Assembly: GCA_013215145.1 (NCBI GenBank)
Contig: JABSRP010000010.1
Span: forward strand, 248,001 to 312,000
Direction: 5' to 3'
Length of the DNA stretch: 64,000 bases
From: Pseudobacteriovorax sp.
Lineage (GTDB): Bacteria; Bdellovibrionota_B; Oligoflexia; Oligoflexales; Oligoflexaceae
A program made the translations under genes and the position numbers. This document shows, piece by piece, positions 45,639 to 54,555 of this stretch. Each line of letters begins with the position of its first letter. Position 1 is the first letter of the stretch. The notes under the pieces were generated by a model. The model made no database searches. It saw nothing but the letters and a program-made list of their open reading frames with translations, and was not told where the DNA came from.

Positions 45639-46544
45639 TCACTTGCCAGCTTTAAATTGATCGATATCTAGAGCAAATTTTCCGAATTTCGCCTCTCCTG
45701 AGACCTTCAGTAGGGGACGGTTCGGGTGTTTGCTAGCAATCCAGATATCTACAGCCCCCTTCTGTTCGAGGTCTTCTCCTAGTGAGGTGGCCACTTTTAG
45801 ACGGATGCTTTCTTGTTTTCCGATCTTCGTTTCAAGTGTGGTTTTTTCCATAGGCTCAGCTTCCAACCACCAGTTTTTTCCTGAAGTGAAAACCACAAAT
45901 CGAATTTTTTTGCCCACGGTAAAGTCCATGGTCCTTAGCTTATAAACCGCACCTAGAGCATCCACAGCCCCGGGAACAAGGGCGTGCAGCTCTTTTTTTT
46001 CTTTATTTTTGTGATAAATTTTCTCGTCGACCTGAACCTCGCAGGTTGAGTGAACGAACTCCAACCACTTCTCGCGCTTGGTGCTCGAACCAAAGGTCTT
46101 GCTATGATCCTCACTCATATAAAAGCGGCTTATACCGAAATCCCAAGGCCGAGAAAAGGCCTGGACCCGATCATGGGCTCGGAAAATCGCCTTGTACCAA
46201 TCTCCCGTGTAAGCTTCGACGCTAAAGGATCGATGCCATCGCTTCTTTTCCTCAGCACCCACTTTTATGCGGTGTTTAATCGGTTTCTCGACACGCATAT
46301 AGCCATAACCAACATGAACCCCAACAGCGCCATACTTGAGTTCGTATCGAATCTCCTCACCCGGCTTAAATGGCATATTTTTATAGACAGAGGATCTAGA
46401 ATTTGATTTTGGTGGTTCGCCGTAACCGGGGCATTTCCCTTCTTCCATTTCAATTTTTTCTGCAGCAACCAACTGACCGGCCAAAACAACCATGAGACCT
46501 GTGTATAGAATATCCTTGAGCTTTTTGGCAATTGCGTTCATCAT
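45639..46544 (-). CDS. DUF3108 exported protein
   Basis: The 301-residue protein has a signal sequence (GLMVVLAGQLVAAE). Its DUF3108 start is FKPGEEIRYELKYGAVGVHVGYGYM, with strands EKKRWHRSFSVEAYTGDWYKA, WLEAEPMEKTT and VDIWIASKHPNRPLLKVS. DUF3108 proteins are exported beta-rich proteins of unknown role, often in Gram-negatives near envelope functions. The start codon could be either of two adjacent ATGs. It shares a TGATCA stop overlap with the J-protein gene. Its upstream region is shared with the rpsA leader (159 bases), so both promoters lie there. Confidence 0.86.
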   Translation of the reverse strand: MMNAIAKKLKDILYTGLMVVLAGQLVAAEKIEMEEGKCPGYGEPPKSNSRSSVYKNMPFKPGEEIRYELKYGAVGVHVGYGYMRVEKPIKHRIKVGAEEKKRWHRSFSVEAYTGDWYKAIFRAHDRVQAFSRPWDFGISRFYMSEDHSKTFGSSTKREKWLEFVHSTCEVQVDEKIYHKNKEKKELHALVPGAVDALGAVYKLRTMDFTVGKKIRFVVFTSGKNWWLEAEPMEKTTLETKIGKQESIRLKVATSLGEDLEQKGAVDIWIASKHPNRPLLKVSGEAKFGKFALDIDQFKAGK

Positions 46545-46663
46545 GTTGCACCAGTCCTTTAAATGGGGTCGATCGGAAGCGTTTTATATCTTATATATTA
46601 CTTTGCTTTCATTGACTTTTATAGCCCCCCGTGATAACGAAAACGCTCGATAGTATTTTAATA

Positions 46664-46680
46664 TGTCCGATGGGCGGACA
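46664..46680 (+). promoter_or_regulatory. Hairpin in the rpsA leader
   Basis: TGTCCG (46664-46669) and CGGACA (46675-46680) make a perfect six-base stem with an ATGGG loop. It lies directly before an AGGAG site and the ATG at 46703. The position suits translational control of rpsA by S1 itself, as known for other S1 leaders, but the structure here is only a candidate. Confidence 0.4.
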
Positions 46681-46702
46681 ACTTTAGGAGTTAACTAATC
46701 TT

Positions 46703-48478
46703 ATGGAATTACAAGAATCAAAATTGGCTGGTATCGGAACAATCCAGTGGGAAGACGAAGATACAGGATTTGAAAGCGAATCAAGTCTAAGCCAAGAGTT
46801 TGCAAACCTTCTTGATCAAGAAGAAACCACAAACGCGATCAAGGAAGGGTCAATCGTCAACGGAACGGTTGTACGTTTCACCGACGACTCAGTTATCGTC
46901 GACATCGGCCACAAATCTGAAGGCGAGATTCCTAAAGGTGAGTTTAAACTATCGGATGGTGAACTGTCTGTAAAAGAAGGCGACACTGTCGAAGTATTCT
47001 TGGATTCCTTCGAAGACAATGACGGTGAGATGGTCCTCAGTAGAGAGCGAGCAGAGATGCTACGCGCTTGGGATCGCATTTCAGACGCTTATGAAAACAA
47101 CGAAATCGTCGAAGGAACTGTTGTTGCTCGCGTTAAGGGCGGACTTTCCGTTGATATCGGCGTCAAAGCTTTCTTACCTGGATCACAAGTTGATTTAAGA
47201 CCTGTAAGAAACTTAGATAAGCTTATCGGAACACAGCTAAGCTTCAAAATTATCAAATTCAATAAAAAGCGCGGAAACATCGTTCTTAGCCGCCGCGTAC
47301 TGCTTGAGCAAGACCGCGAAAAACTCAGAAGCGAAACTCTTGGCAACTTGAAAGAAGAAGCTATCCTCAAAGGTATCGTGAAAAACATCACTGACTACGG
47401 TGCTTTTATCGACCTCGGTGGAATCGACGGACTTCTTCACATCACTGACATGTCTTGGGGACGAATCAACCACCCATCACAAATGTTTGAAGTGGGCCAG
47501 GAAATCGAAGTTAAGGTTCTAAGCTACGACGAAGGACGTCAGAGAGTGTCTCTAGGCTATAAACAACTTCAAACTGACCCATGGTTAACAGTGGCCGAAA
47601 GGTATGCTGTTGATTCTAGAGCCAAAGGAACTGTTGTTAGTCTTACCGATTACGGTGCATTTGTAGAGATGGAACAAGGTGTCGAAGGTTTGATCCACAT
47701 CAGCGAGATGTCATGGTCAAAGCGTATCAAGCACCCATCAAAAGTGGTTCAAGTTGGTGATGAAGTAGAAGTCGTGATTTTAGCGATGGATACAGAAAAC
47801 CGACGAATCAGCTTAGGCATGAAACAAATCGAGCCTAATCCCTGGGAAGTTGTCAAAGAGAAGTACCAAGAAGGTGATATCATCCGCGGTAAAATCCGTA
47901 ACATCACAGACTTTGGTATCTTTGTTGGTATCGAAGACGGTATTGATGGTTTGATCCACATCTCAGATATCAGCTGGACAGACCGCATCAATCACCCAGC
48001 AGACAAGTTCAAGAAGGGTGATGAAGTAGAAGCGAAGATTCTTCAAATCGATGCGGAAAACGAGCGTTTCTCACTTGGTATCAAGCAATTGAGTGATGAT
48101 CCTTGGGCCCAAGCTGCGGTGGATATGCCTGCCGGAACTAAGGGCACAGGAAAAGTTACCAAAATTACTGATTTTGGTGCCTTTGTCGAGATTGCCGAGG
48201 GTATCGAGGGAATGATTCACATCAGTGAGCTCACTGATGATCAAGTTGAGAAGGTAGAAGATGCTGTCAAAGAAGGCGATGAGATCGACTTTATCGTTCT
48301 TGCAACTGACAGCGAAGAAAGACGCTTCTCTCTTTCTCGCAAGGCTTTGATCAAGAAACTTGAGGGTGATGAGTTGAAAACTTACATCAACCAAGTAGCA
48401 GAGCCCAAAACTGGTCTAGCTGATGCCTTCGCAAAGGCTAAAGCAGCTGTCGAAGATGGCGGTAAAGACGAGGGTTAA
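46703..48478 (+). CDS. rpsA: 30S ribosomal protein S1
   Basis: The 591-residue protein has six S1 (OB-fold) domains at roughly residues 47, 134, 220, 305, 390 and 477. Each carries a variant of GTVxxxxDYGAFVxL and ends RISLGx[22 protein letters not shown] in the third, [20 protein letters not shown] in the fourth. S1 feeds mRNA to the ribosome. The N-terminal extension ([16 protein letters not shown]) is the usual ribosome-anchoring part. The RBS is AGGAG. A strong terminator follows 26 bases after the stop. This is one of the most reliable genes in the window. Confidence 0.97.
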   Translation: MELQESKLAGIGTIQWEDEDTGFESESSLSQEFANLLDQEETTNAIKEGSIVNGTVVRFTDDSVIVDIGHKSEGEIPKGEFKLSDGELSVKEGDTVEVFLDSFEDNDGEMVLSRERAEMLRAWDRISDAYENNEIVEGTVVARVKGGLSVDIGVKAFLPGSQVDLRPVRNLDKLIGTQLSFKIIKFNKKRGNIVLSRRVLLEQDREKLRSETLGNLKEEAILKGIVKNITDYGAFIDLGGIDGLLHITDMSWGRINHPSQMFEVGQEIEVKVLSYDEGRQRVSLGYKQLQTDPWLTVAERYAVDSRAKGTVVSLTDYGAFVEMEQGVEGLIHISEMSWSKRIKHPSKVVQVGDEVEVVILAMDTENRRISLGMKQIEPNPWEVVKEKYQEGDIIRGKIRNITDFGIFVGIEDGIDGLIHISDISWTDRINHPADKFKKGDEVEAKILQIDAENERFSLGIKQLSDDPWAQAAVDMPAGTKGTGKVTKITDFGAFVEIAEGIEGMIHISELTDDQVEKVEDAVKEGDEIDFIVLATDSEERRFSLSRKALIKKLEGDELKTYINQVAEPKTGLADAFAKAKAAVEDGGKDEG

Positions 48479-48503
48479 TTTTTAAGAAAAAGTAATCTAA
48501 ACT

Positions 48504-48538
48504 AAGGGGTCCGGTTCCATATACCGGCCCCTTTCTTT
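48504..48538 (+). terminator. Intrinsic terminator after rpsA
   Basis: AAGGGG (48504-48509), a bulged T, CCGGT, a seven-base loop, ACCGG, and CCCCTT (48528-48533) form a strong stem ending in TCTTTA. The lapA-like gene begins 18 bases later and must use read-through or a promoter within this stretch. Confidence 0.75.
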
Positions 48539-48556
48539 ATCTGGAGAAAATTCATC

Positions 48557-48880
48557 ATGGACTATTTTAAAAAAGTCCCTTTTTTCCTAATATTCCTATT
48601 AGGTTTAGTCTACATAGCGCTGTTCTCTTACTATAACCAAGGTTACATCGATATTGAGGCGCCTTATCTAGGCAACTTTAAATTACCGACAGCCCTATTG
48701 GTTTTGTTTTCCTTTGTCATCGGCAGCTTGTTTTCTATGGGATATTTTGTGGTGGAACTTACCCGAAAAAGCCTCGAGATAAGGAGCCTTTCAAAGCAGT
48801 TGAAGAACCTGAGGGGAACAAGCAGAGACCAAGTATCTAAAGATCCTGTCTCAACTGAGCCCGAAAAAACCCTATCATAA
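48557..48880 (+). CDS. LapA-domain (DUF1049) membrane protein
   Basis: The 107-residue protein has two membrane helices (FFLIFLLGLVYIALFSYYNQ and LLVLFSFVIGSLFSMGYFVV) and a cytoplasmic coiled coil (IRSLSKQLKNLRG). This is the pattern of LapA/YciS. In E. coli LapA works with LapB to control LpxC degradation and so lipopolysaccharide level. No lapB-like gene adjoins it here; in E. coli lapAB are together. The LPS link is family knowledge, not shown by the sequence. Confidence 0.75.
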   Translation: MDYFKKVPFFLIFLLGLVYIALFSYYNQGYIDIEAPYLGNFKLPTALLVLFSFVIGSLFSMGYFVVELTRKSLEIRSLSKQLKNLRGTSRDQVSKDPVSTEPEKTLS

Positions 48881-48931
48881 GATCAATGAAGCCAGCCTCA
48901 AACAGGCTACTTTAAGACTAAGGAGTCCCCA

Positions 48932-50311
48932 TTGGGCTTATCACTAGCGCGAGAAATTGCCTTTGACACCTTTGCTCAAGTCATGAACGGCGGCAAAAAA
49001 CCTGAAGATGTGCTTGATGAGAAATACAGTCAGCATGAAAAACGCCTAAAACGACTGGACCGAAACTTCATAAAAGAAATCGTCTATGGGAGCCTCAGGT
49101 GGCACTCTAAGCTTTTCTGGATACTCCAACATACATCAAAACGTGACCTTAATAAGTCCAGCCCGGAGATCAAGGCCGCGCTTGTCGTGGGTGTCTATCA
49201 GATCTATTATCTCGACCGTGTACCCGATAGAGCTGCAGTTAACGAGAGTGTCGAGTATATTCGAAAAAAAGGGCAGGCCAACGCATGCTCTTTCGTAAAT
49301 GGTATCCTCCGTCAAATAGCAAGGAGGGCAGAATACTTTGCAAAGCCCGACAAAAAAACCAAACCCGTTGAGTATCTATCCCTTCAGTTCGCTCACCCTG
49401 AGTGGCTCATCAGGCGCTGGCATAAGAGATTTAAATTTGAAAGACTAGAATCGATGCTAGCCGAAAGCAACCTTCCGCCTCCCACAAGTATCCGCATCAA
49501 CCAGGCAAAGATCGCCTACAGTGATTCGGGAGAGCTACAGGACCGGTTACTGAAAGAAGAAAAGACTCACTCCGAACGGCGCCCGCTAAGGAGCTCCATC
49601 CGTCTAAAAGAGACTCCCAATCTTTCGGAATCAAGCATATTTGCCGAAGGTTATTATACGATTCAGGATGAGTCCTCCCAGTTGATTGCGTTTCTGGTAG
49701 ATCCTAAAGATGGAGAGACCATCGTCGACGCTTGCTCAGGACCTGGAGGCAAGCTTTCTCATATTTACGAGTTGGCTCACGGAAAAACTAAACTAGTCTC
49801 TGTAGAAAAAGATGAATCCCAATTGCAAAAGGCTCAGGACAATATGAAGCGCCTGGGCCACGAAACAGTTGAATGGGTTCACGGGGATTTCTCTGCTTGG
49901 AGCGAGTCGCTAGATCAGAAGGTGGATAAGATTCTGTTGGATTCCCCTTGCACGGGTTTAGGTGTACTCAGGCGTCATCCGGAAGGGAAATGGCAAAAAG
50001 ATCCTAGCTCCATTCCAAAACTTGTCAAGGTCCAGGAGACGCTTATCAATAGTGCCATGGGATGCCTTAAGGTGGGGGGCGAGCTCATTTACTCAGTTTG
50101 TTCCTTTGAACCCGAGGAAGCAGAGCACCATCTAGATCGATTAGTAAAAGAATTTGGTGACAAAATCGAAGTTATTTCACCCGTTTCAAGACTTCCTGAC
50201 TACTTCAAGAAGTACGTAACTAGAAAGAACTGTCTGTCGGTTTTTGCCGGAAATCAAGATGGAATGGATGGATTCAGTGCTTTTGTAGTAAGATTGAAGG
50301 ACGAGATATAG
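48932..50311 (+). CDS. rsmB: 16S rRNA cytosine967 C5-methyltransferase RsmB
   Basis: RsmB methylates C967 in the 30S decoding region. The 459-residue protein has an N-terminal NusB-like helical domain (LAREIAFDTFAQVMNGGK; REIVYGSLRWH-like IVYGSLRWHSKLFWIL) and a methyltransferase domain. Its motifs are YTIQDESSQLIAFLVDP, DACSGPGGKLSHI, DSPCTGLGVLRRHPEGKW and YSVCSFEPEEAEHHL. The catalytic cysteines are in DSPC and YSVC. The TTG start at 48932 has AAGGAG upstream. The next gene starts nine bases after the stop. Confidence 0.95.
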   Translation: MGLSLAREIAFDTFAQVMNGGKKPEDVLDEKYSQHEKRLKRLDRNFIKEIVYGSLRWHSKLFWILQHTSKRDLNKSSPEIKAALVVGVYQIYYLDRVPDRAAVNESVEYIRKKGQANACSFVNGILRQIARRAEYFAKPDKKTKPVEYLSLQFAHPEWLIRRWHKRFKFERLESMLAESNLPPPTSIRINQAKIAYSDSGELQDRLLKEEKTHSERRPLRSSIRLKETPNLSESSIFAEGYYTIQDESSQLIAFLVDPKDGETIVDACSGPGGKLSHIYELAHGKTKLVSVEKDESQLQKAQDNMKRLGHETVEWVHGDFSAWSESLDQKVDKILLDSPCTGLGVLRRHPEGKWQKDPSSIPKLVKVQETLINSAMGCLKVGGELIYSVCSFEPEEAEHHLDRLVKEFGDKIEVISPVSRLPDYFKKYVTRKNCLSVFAGNQDGMDGFSAFVVRLKDEI

Positions 50312-50320
50312 GAGTTTACT

Positions 50321-51247
50321 ATTTCAAAGCCACTAGCCATCGTTCTCGCCCTGCTGTGTTCGAGCCAATTATTGTCGCAAGAGGTCGCTGTACCTCAAAT
50401 CCCCCAAGCTGTTCCTCCTCAGCCTAGCCAAAGCTTTGTTAATTATGCAGGGCTTCGCGCCAATATTCTGTCAAAAATAGGTTCTGCAAAAAAAACCGTC
50501 ATCCTTATCACAGATTTTCTGACCGACGGAGACATTTCTTCGTCTCTATATTTGGCCAAATATAGAAAGGTTCGGGTTCTTGTGTACCTAGGTGGGCCTA
50601 AGCTGAATTTCTACCTTTCGCGGGTAAAATTTCTAAAACGCCAAGGTATCACGGTAATGGTACGACCCAATTTAGTTGGTTTTTCCGAAGCTACAATTCT
50701 CATTACCGATAACAGGGTCTATCGCATCAATCGTGACCTCGACACCCTCAAACCCAACAAACCAAGCAAGATGGTTTTAGGTTCACCAAAATACAACCGT
50801 CGACTTTTCGAGGCATTATCAAAAGCTCCGAAAAATGCTAACATTGTACCTAGACCTTATCAACGCGCTGGAAACCCTAGAGGTAGAAGTGCTGGAAGTG
50901 GATGGGGAAGCCCATATCGTGGAGATCGATCAGGAACGTACAACTACGATCGAGGAGCTCCCCAAAGACGACCGGATAACGTACCAAAGGTACTTCCGAA
51001 AGTCCCACTTTATCAAAAAGAGACGGCGCCCGTTGTTGAAGAAACAGTGAAAAACAAGCCGTCTTCGGTAGAATGGAATACAGAAACGGAATCGGAAACC
51101 ATAGACGAAAAGAAACAAAACTCAGAAACACCGAAGCAGGAAAATTTGTTACAGCCCCCCGCAAAAAATAAGGAGGGCCAACCCAAAGACGAACGTCCAT
51201 TTAACTTCGCAGACCCTAAATCGAGTCCAAAGGAGGAAAACCCGTGA
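50321..51247 (+). CDS. Exported protein with apparent ATT start, PLD-like fold
   Basis: The clearest signal peptide in this frame (ISKPLAIVLALLCSSQLLS) begins at ATT 50321, six bases after GGAG and nine after the rsmB stop. There is no ATG, GTG or TTG between the rsmB stop and the TTG at 50372. A TTG start there would discard the whole signal peptide. The 308-residue product from ATT has a mature domain (KKTVILITDFLTDGDISSSL, then VRVLVYLGG) resembling phospholipase D-like folds, but no HKD motif is present. A Gly/Arg/Pro-rich region and a charged tail (ETESETIDEKKQNSETP) follow. It overlaps the next lipoprotein gene by four bases. Confidence 0.75.
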   Translation: MSKPLAIVLALLCSSQLLSQEVAVPQIPQAVPPQPSQSFVNYAGLRANILSKIGSAKKTVILITDFLTDGDISSSLYLAKYRKVRVLVYLGGPKLNFYLSRVKFLKRQGITVMVRPNLVGFSEATILITDNRVYRINRDLDTLKPNKPSKMVLGSPKYNRRLFEALSKAPKNANIVPRPYQRAGNPRGRSAGSGWGSPYRGDRSGTYNYDRGAPQRRPDNVPKVLPKVPLYQKETAPVVEETVKNKPSSVEWNTETESETIDEKKQNSETPKQENLLQPPAKNKEGQPKDERPFNFADPKSSPKEENP

Positions 51248-51825
51248 ATCGTAGAATTACCAAAATCAAAGTGATTCTTTGTTTTTTGTTGATCACAGGT
51301 TGTAGCAGCATGTGCTCGAAGGGGCGCAAAGACTTAACTCCTGAAGAGGTCGTTCAAAGCTACCTTGATTTGTCGCTGAATATGACAAACATTGACCAAA
51401 AGCCCTACCTCGTTAACTTAACGACGGGAACCCTCAAAAACGCACTGCTTAGCGCAAATGATGAGACCATGACCAACGCGTTTTTGAAGAAGCACTATCA
51501 CCTAGAGGCGTATGCCGTGGTAGAACGACGAGATCGAACTCCTCGTGAGACAGAGGTTACCTTCGTCCTTACCTACCGAGACCTCGGTGAAGAGGGTAAG
51601 CTTAAGCCCGAAGAGGCTCCTCAGGTGTCAACGGAAAACACTGTAGCAGTGGTGAAAGAAAAAGGGGCCTGGGCGATTAGAGACGTTCTCGGTAAATCCA
51701 CCACCATTGATTTTCCCGTCCAGCAGGGAGCGATTGTTAAGCCACCGGCACCAGGAGAAACACTTCCTCCTGAGACTTTTGACGACGAAGGTGAAGACAC
51801 AGAAACAGAAAATGAAGAGGGATAG
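51244..51825 (+). CDS. Lipoprotein of unknown function
   Basis: The 193-residue product has a lipoprotein signal (VILCFLLITGC, lipobox ITGC) and a soluble domain (DLTPEEVVQSYLDLSLNMTN, then TFVLTYRDLG) reminiscent of NTF2-like folds. It ends in a proline/glutamate tail. No family is named. GTG at 51244 overlaps the preceding gene's stop by four bases, so it is coupled to the ATT-start protein. It ends ten bases before a convergent gene. Confidence 0.75.
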   Translation: MNRRITKIKVILCFLLITGCSSMCSKGRKDLTPEEVVQSYLDLSLNMTNIDQKPYLVNLTTGTLKNALLSANDETMTNAFLKKHYHLEAYAVVERRDRTPRETEVTFVLTYRDLGEEGKLKPEEAPQVSTENTVAVVKEKGAWAIRDVLGKSTTIDFPVQQGAIVKPPAPGETLPPETFDDEGEDTETENEEG

Positions 51826-51835
51826 GTAACGCCCC

Positions 51836-53047
51836 TTACGAGGCTCGCGCTGCTTGTTGATGACCTAAGAACGCGGCCTGATAAATCGGCCTGGTTTTTT
51901 GCGCTTTAGCGAAGCTTGGTTTGCGCCCCCGCTTAGAGGATCTGAAACCATCAGCTGACTCCACAATTTGCTCGCCATTCGTGGCATCGATCATCTTGCC
52001 ACAGATATTACGGAAATTCTCCCGAATCGCCTTATCCTTGACGATCAAAGCTATCAAGTCGTTGCGAAACGGATCGTTATTAAACTTTCCGATCGCGCAC
52101 ATGATCTCACGCCCTAAATCCTTATGATTCACCTCTGAGACTATTTTTAGCAGAACTCCTAAATGCTGAAGGAAAACCTTCCTAGCTGCAATACTATTAG
52201 CACCATCTTCAGCCGTCAGATGGTTGGTTAGAGTCTGAATGAACAACGCGAATCGCTCAGGCTTTTTGAGCATGTAGTACTTCCAAGTTTCATGAAGGAT
52301 CTTTTGACAGTGATTATCGGCTTCCAATATGAAAGGGACATTTTCCAGCAAAAACTGGAGGGCAATGGCTTCTGTTTTTTTATTAAATAACAGAAGAAAC
52401 AAATGCTCCAAAATCGTATGACCAAACCTACCCATAATACGATTGAAACCTGGCTTGTAAGATTTACCAGCCTCGAGCGTGCCGAAGTAATGAACCAAGC
52501 TCAATCGAATACAGTTGTTGTTACTATTTGATACCGACAAGAGATAGGTTGAAATGTGATCTAGAAGTTTATTAGTGTCCATCTGCAATTCGCCCGGATA
52601 CTCTTTCTCGATAAATTGCAATATCTGGCCTAATTCACAGATCAGAGCCACGGCGATTGAGAAAATATCTTCATGATGCTCTGACTCGGAAACATCCACG
52701 GTAATCGCAAGCTCTACTAGCGTCACGCAGGCTTCCATGCGGTTCGGCTGCTGAACTAGTTCCTCGAGAAAGGCATTCAGAATCGCTTCTTCATGACAGT
52801 TAGCCATTAAAATCAAAAGCGATTCGATGAGAATTTCCTCGGGCAACCGGCTTTCGACTCGCTCTGCCATCCGAACAGCAAAATAGGTCATAAGTGACTC
52901 TAACTCTTTGTCACTCAGAACTTTTTTTACATGCTTGGCATCCTTCCAAGACATAAGTACACCTTGATCGATCAATTCCTGAGCTTCGGCCAAAGTCTTG
53001 AAAGTTTTCCAATTAATATTGCTGTCATTGCCAATTAATGCTTCCAT
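51836..53047 (-). CDS. Alpha-helical repeat protein, unknown
   Basis: I do not recognise the 403-residue protein. It is nearly all predicted helix with repeated amphipathic patterns (ESLLILMANCHEEAILNAF, then HYFGTLEAGKS and LEHLFLLLFNKKTEAIALQF), suggesting a HEAT/ARM-like solenoid and a scaffold role. It lacks a signal peptide and is probably cytoplasmic. The tail is basic (SSKRGRKPSFAKAQKTR). An ATG six bases upstream exists, but the GGAG site fits the second ATG better. It lies 35 bases downstream of the PilZ gene and may be co-transcribed. Confidence 0.65.
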   Translation of the reverse strand: MEALIGNDSNINWKTFKTLAEAQELIDQGVLMSWKDAKHVKKVLSDKELESLMTYFAVRMAERVESRLPEEILIESLLILMANCHEEAILNAFLEELVQQPNRMEACVTLVELAITVDVSESEHHEDIFSIAVALICELGQILQFIEKEYPGELQMDTNKLLDHISTYLLSVSNSNNNCIRLSLVHYFGTLEAGKSYKPGFNRIMGRFGHTILEHLFLLLFNKKTEAIALQFLLENVPFILEADNHCQKILHETWKYYMLKKPERFALFIQTLTNHLTAEDGANSIAARKVFLQHLGVLLKIVSEVNHKDLGREIMCAIGKFNNDPFRNDLIALIVKDKAIRENFRNICGKMIDATNGEQIVESADGFRSSKRGRKPSFAKAQKTRPIYQAAFLGHQQAARAS

Positions 53048-53082
53048 TAACATCGTCTCCTTAATGGGATTCGGTTTGCGTC

Positions 53083-53628
53083 CTATCCGGCCTTGTTAAG
53101 CTCTTCTACTAACTCTTGAATGTTTTTTCGAATCTGCTCAGGAATATCAACAAACCGAAGTCCGTAGCCAACAGGCCATCTGGGATCACTACTGAATCGA
53201 ATAACATCAGCCTCAGCGTTGAAAGGTTTTTTCAACCCATCACAGCGCACCGAAAGCTTTAGCTGCTCGCCGACGCTAAACAATTGATCAGAGGTCTCAA
53301 CAAAGATTCCAGAGGCTGATATATTTACCCCTTGTCCGATGGTAAGTTGTCCATTGTTGTGGACAACCACCCGTCCGTTAACGCTTCCTCTAGGGGAGTT
53401 GTTACGACGTTTTTCAGTTGCCTCTGCATCGTGTTCCAAGTGATCCGGTTTCTCTAAGCCCAGCTCTTCAAATCCCTCTTCGAGAGGTCGCCAATCTTTC
53501 CAGCCAACCTTGAAAATGTAGCCGTCTTGCGAGATCATTTTATTGACGAATAACTGAGTTACCTGCTCGGTATCAAAGGGCCCAACTTGCTGACCATTTT
53601 GATAAAGATACCAGACCTGTTCGCTCAT
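53083..53628 (-). CDS. GYF_2-PilZ domain protein
   Basis: The 181-residue protein starts with a GYF_2 domain (QVWYLYQNGQQVGPFDTEQV; ISQDGYIFKVGWKDWRPLEE), a small module associated with peptide or scaffold binding. A PilZ domain follows: NISASGIFVETS, matching (D/N)xSxxG, then VIRFSSDPRWPVGYGLRF. The upstream RxxxR half of the c-di-GMP site is not clean (RRNNSPRGS), so binding is uncertain. Start ATG 53628 is chosen because the protein fold begins there; a longer frame runs to 53679. It may couple c-di-GMP level to a local activity. The helical gene follows 35 bases downstream. Confidence 0.83.
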   Translation of the reverse strand: MSEQVWYLYQNGQQVGPFDTEQVTQLFVNKMISQDGYIFKVGWKDWRPLEEGFEELGLEKPDHLEHDAEATEKRRNNSPRGSVNGRVVVHNNGQLTIGQGVNISASGIFVETSDQLFSVGEQLKLSVRCDGLKKPFNAEADVIRFSSDPRWPVGYGLRFVDIPEQIRKNIQELVEELNKAG

Positions 53629-53827
53629 TGTTTTGCTCCATGTACCATCAGAATGTAGGCGACGAAAAAGGCAAAACAAGGCTTGTTTTGCAGTTTTACC
53701 AAGTTTGCCGCGGCCATCCTCTGATTCGGTAAATTTCTCAGTTAACTTTAGGGAGATCTTAAAGAAATAGATTTTTTGTATTTACTTTCAGATAGTTAGA
53801 ACGGCGATTAAATTTTGAGGTGTCACC

Positions 53828-54391
53828 ATGCAATTTCGGTTTTGCATAATTTCTCTGTTTTTGGCCATTTTGCCAGCGATTTATCAACCCAATCTACAGG
53901 CCAAAAGCCTTGAGGCCCTGGACATAAAACAATCCCCAGATAAGCCCACCTGGACCGCATTTATGCAGTCGAGCGACCAGGAGAGGCAAGACCTTTGGTC
54001 CTATCATGCTAACCAAGGGAAGAGCCTCGAAAACTGGAGCTGGGAGTGGAGGATTGCTTGGCTAAAAGTCTGCATCCGAACACCAAGCCCCTACTGCAGC
54101 CGCATCTTCTATCAAGGGGCAGTGGACCAAGCAGCGGTGGTGAGGGGAGAAACCGCCAGCCTGCTAGGCAAACGGTTTGCCGACTCCCAAAATAAGGACG
54201 TTGTGGACCTACTAATCTATAGTTATGATCTGCCCAATCGATACCGTCACCCCAACCCTCTATTTGTCGAAAAACGCATCCTTTTCGCACTTAAACAAAT
54301 TGGCGGTGAAAGAGCCCTGCGACTTGCTGCTAAAAGAGCAAAATCAAAGGAAAAAACATGGAGCTACTGGAAAAAGTTAAATCGATTTTAG
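53828..54391 (+). CDS. Exported protein, unknown
   Basis: The 187-residue product has a signal peptide (FCIISLFLAILPAIYQPNLQA) and a helical domain (RIAWLKVCIRTPSPYCS; ALKQIGGERALRLAAKRAKSK) that looks repeat-like. No family is known. It starts after an AGGTG-like site, and no neighbour in the same direction adjoins it. It ends 46 bases before the tRNA gene. It lies on the chromosomal side of the integration site. Confidence 0.6.
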   Translation: MQFRFCIISLFLAILPAIYQPNLQAKSLEALDIKQSPDKPTWTAFMQSSDQERQDLWSYHANQGKSLENWSWEWRIAWLKVCIRTPSPYCSRIFYQGAVDQAAVVRGETASLLGKRFADSQNKDVVDLLIYSYDLPNRYRHPNPLFVEKRILFALKQIGGERALRLAAKRAKSKEKTWSYWKKLNRF

Positions 54392-54459
54392 GCTTGACGC
54401 CAGCCACGGACCAAGGTAAACAACATGATCTACTGGGGTCGCGTAGCTCAGCTGGATAG
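54358..54459 (+). CDS. Possible 33-codon open frame running into the tRNA
   Basis: ATG 54358, with AAAGGA upstream, opens a frame that overlaps the end of the preceding gene and runs into the tRNA, stopping at 54457-54459. The peptide begins MELLEKVKSILG. It could be a truncated gene or a chance open frame. Little more can be said; I list it as uncertain. Confidence 0.2.
   Translation: MELLEKVKSILGLTPATDQGKQHDLLGSRSSAG
54394..54422 (+). promoter_or_regulatory. Possible tRNA-Arg promoter
   Basis: TTGACG (54394-54399) and TAAACA (54417-54422) are 17 bases apart and about 15 bases before the tRNA gene. The -35 is close to consensus; the -10 is weak. Confidence 0.35.
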
Positions 54460-54513
54460 AGCACAGGATTTCTAATCCTGTGGTCGCAGGTTCGAGTCCT
54501 GCCGCGATCGCCA
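54437..54513 (+). tRNA. tRNA-Arg (anticodon UCU), integration site
   Basis: A complete cloverleaf is seen. The acceptor stem is 5' GGTCGCG with 3' CGCGATC (one G-U pair), with a D arm (GCTCAGCTGGATAGAGC). The anticodon stem CAGGA/TCCTG has loop TTTCTAA, giving UCU, which reads AGA. A T arm (GCAGG TTCGAGT CCTGC), discriminator G and an encoded CCA complete it. A tyrosine integrase gene follows downstream in reverse orientation, so the 3' half of this gene is the probable attachment site of the element. The intact cloverleaf shows the element restores the 3' end. Confidence 0.96.
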
Positions 54514-54555
54514 TTTACACAATAAAATCAATTACTTACCCCTACATGACAATTT

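Noticed and set aside
50372..51247. TTG 50372 as the start of the PLD-like gene
   Set aside because: It lacks a spaced ribosome site and would remove an excellent signal peptide that begins at ATT 50321.
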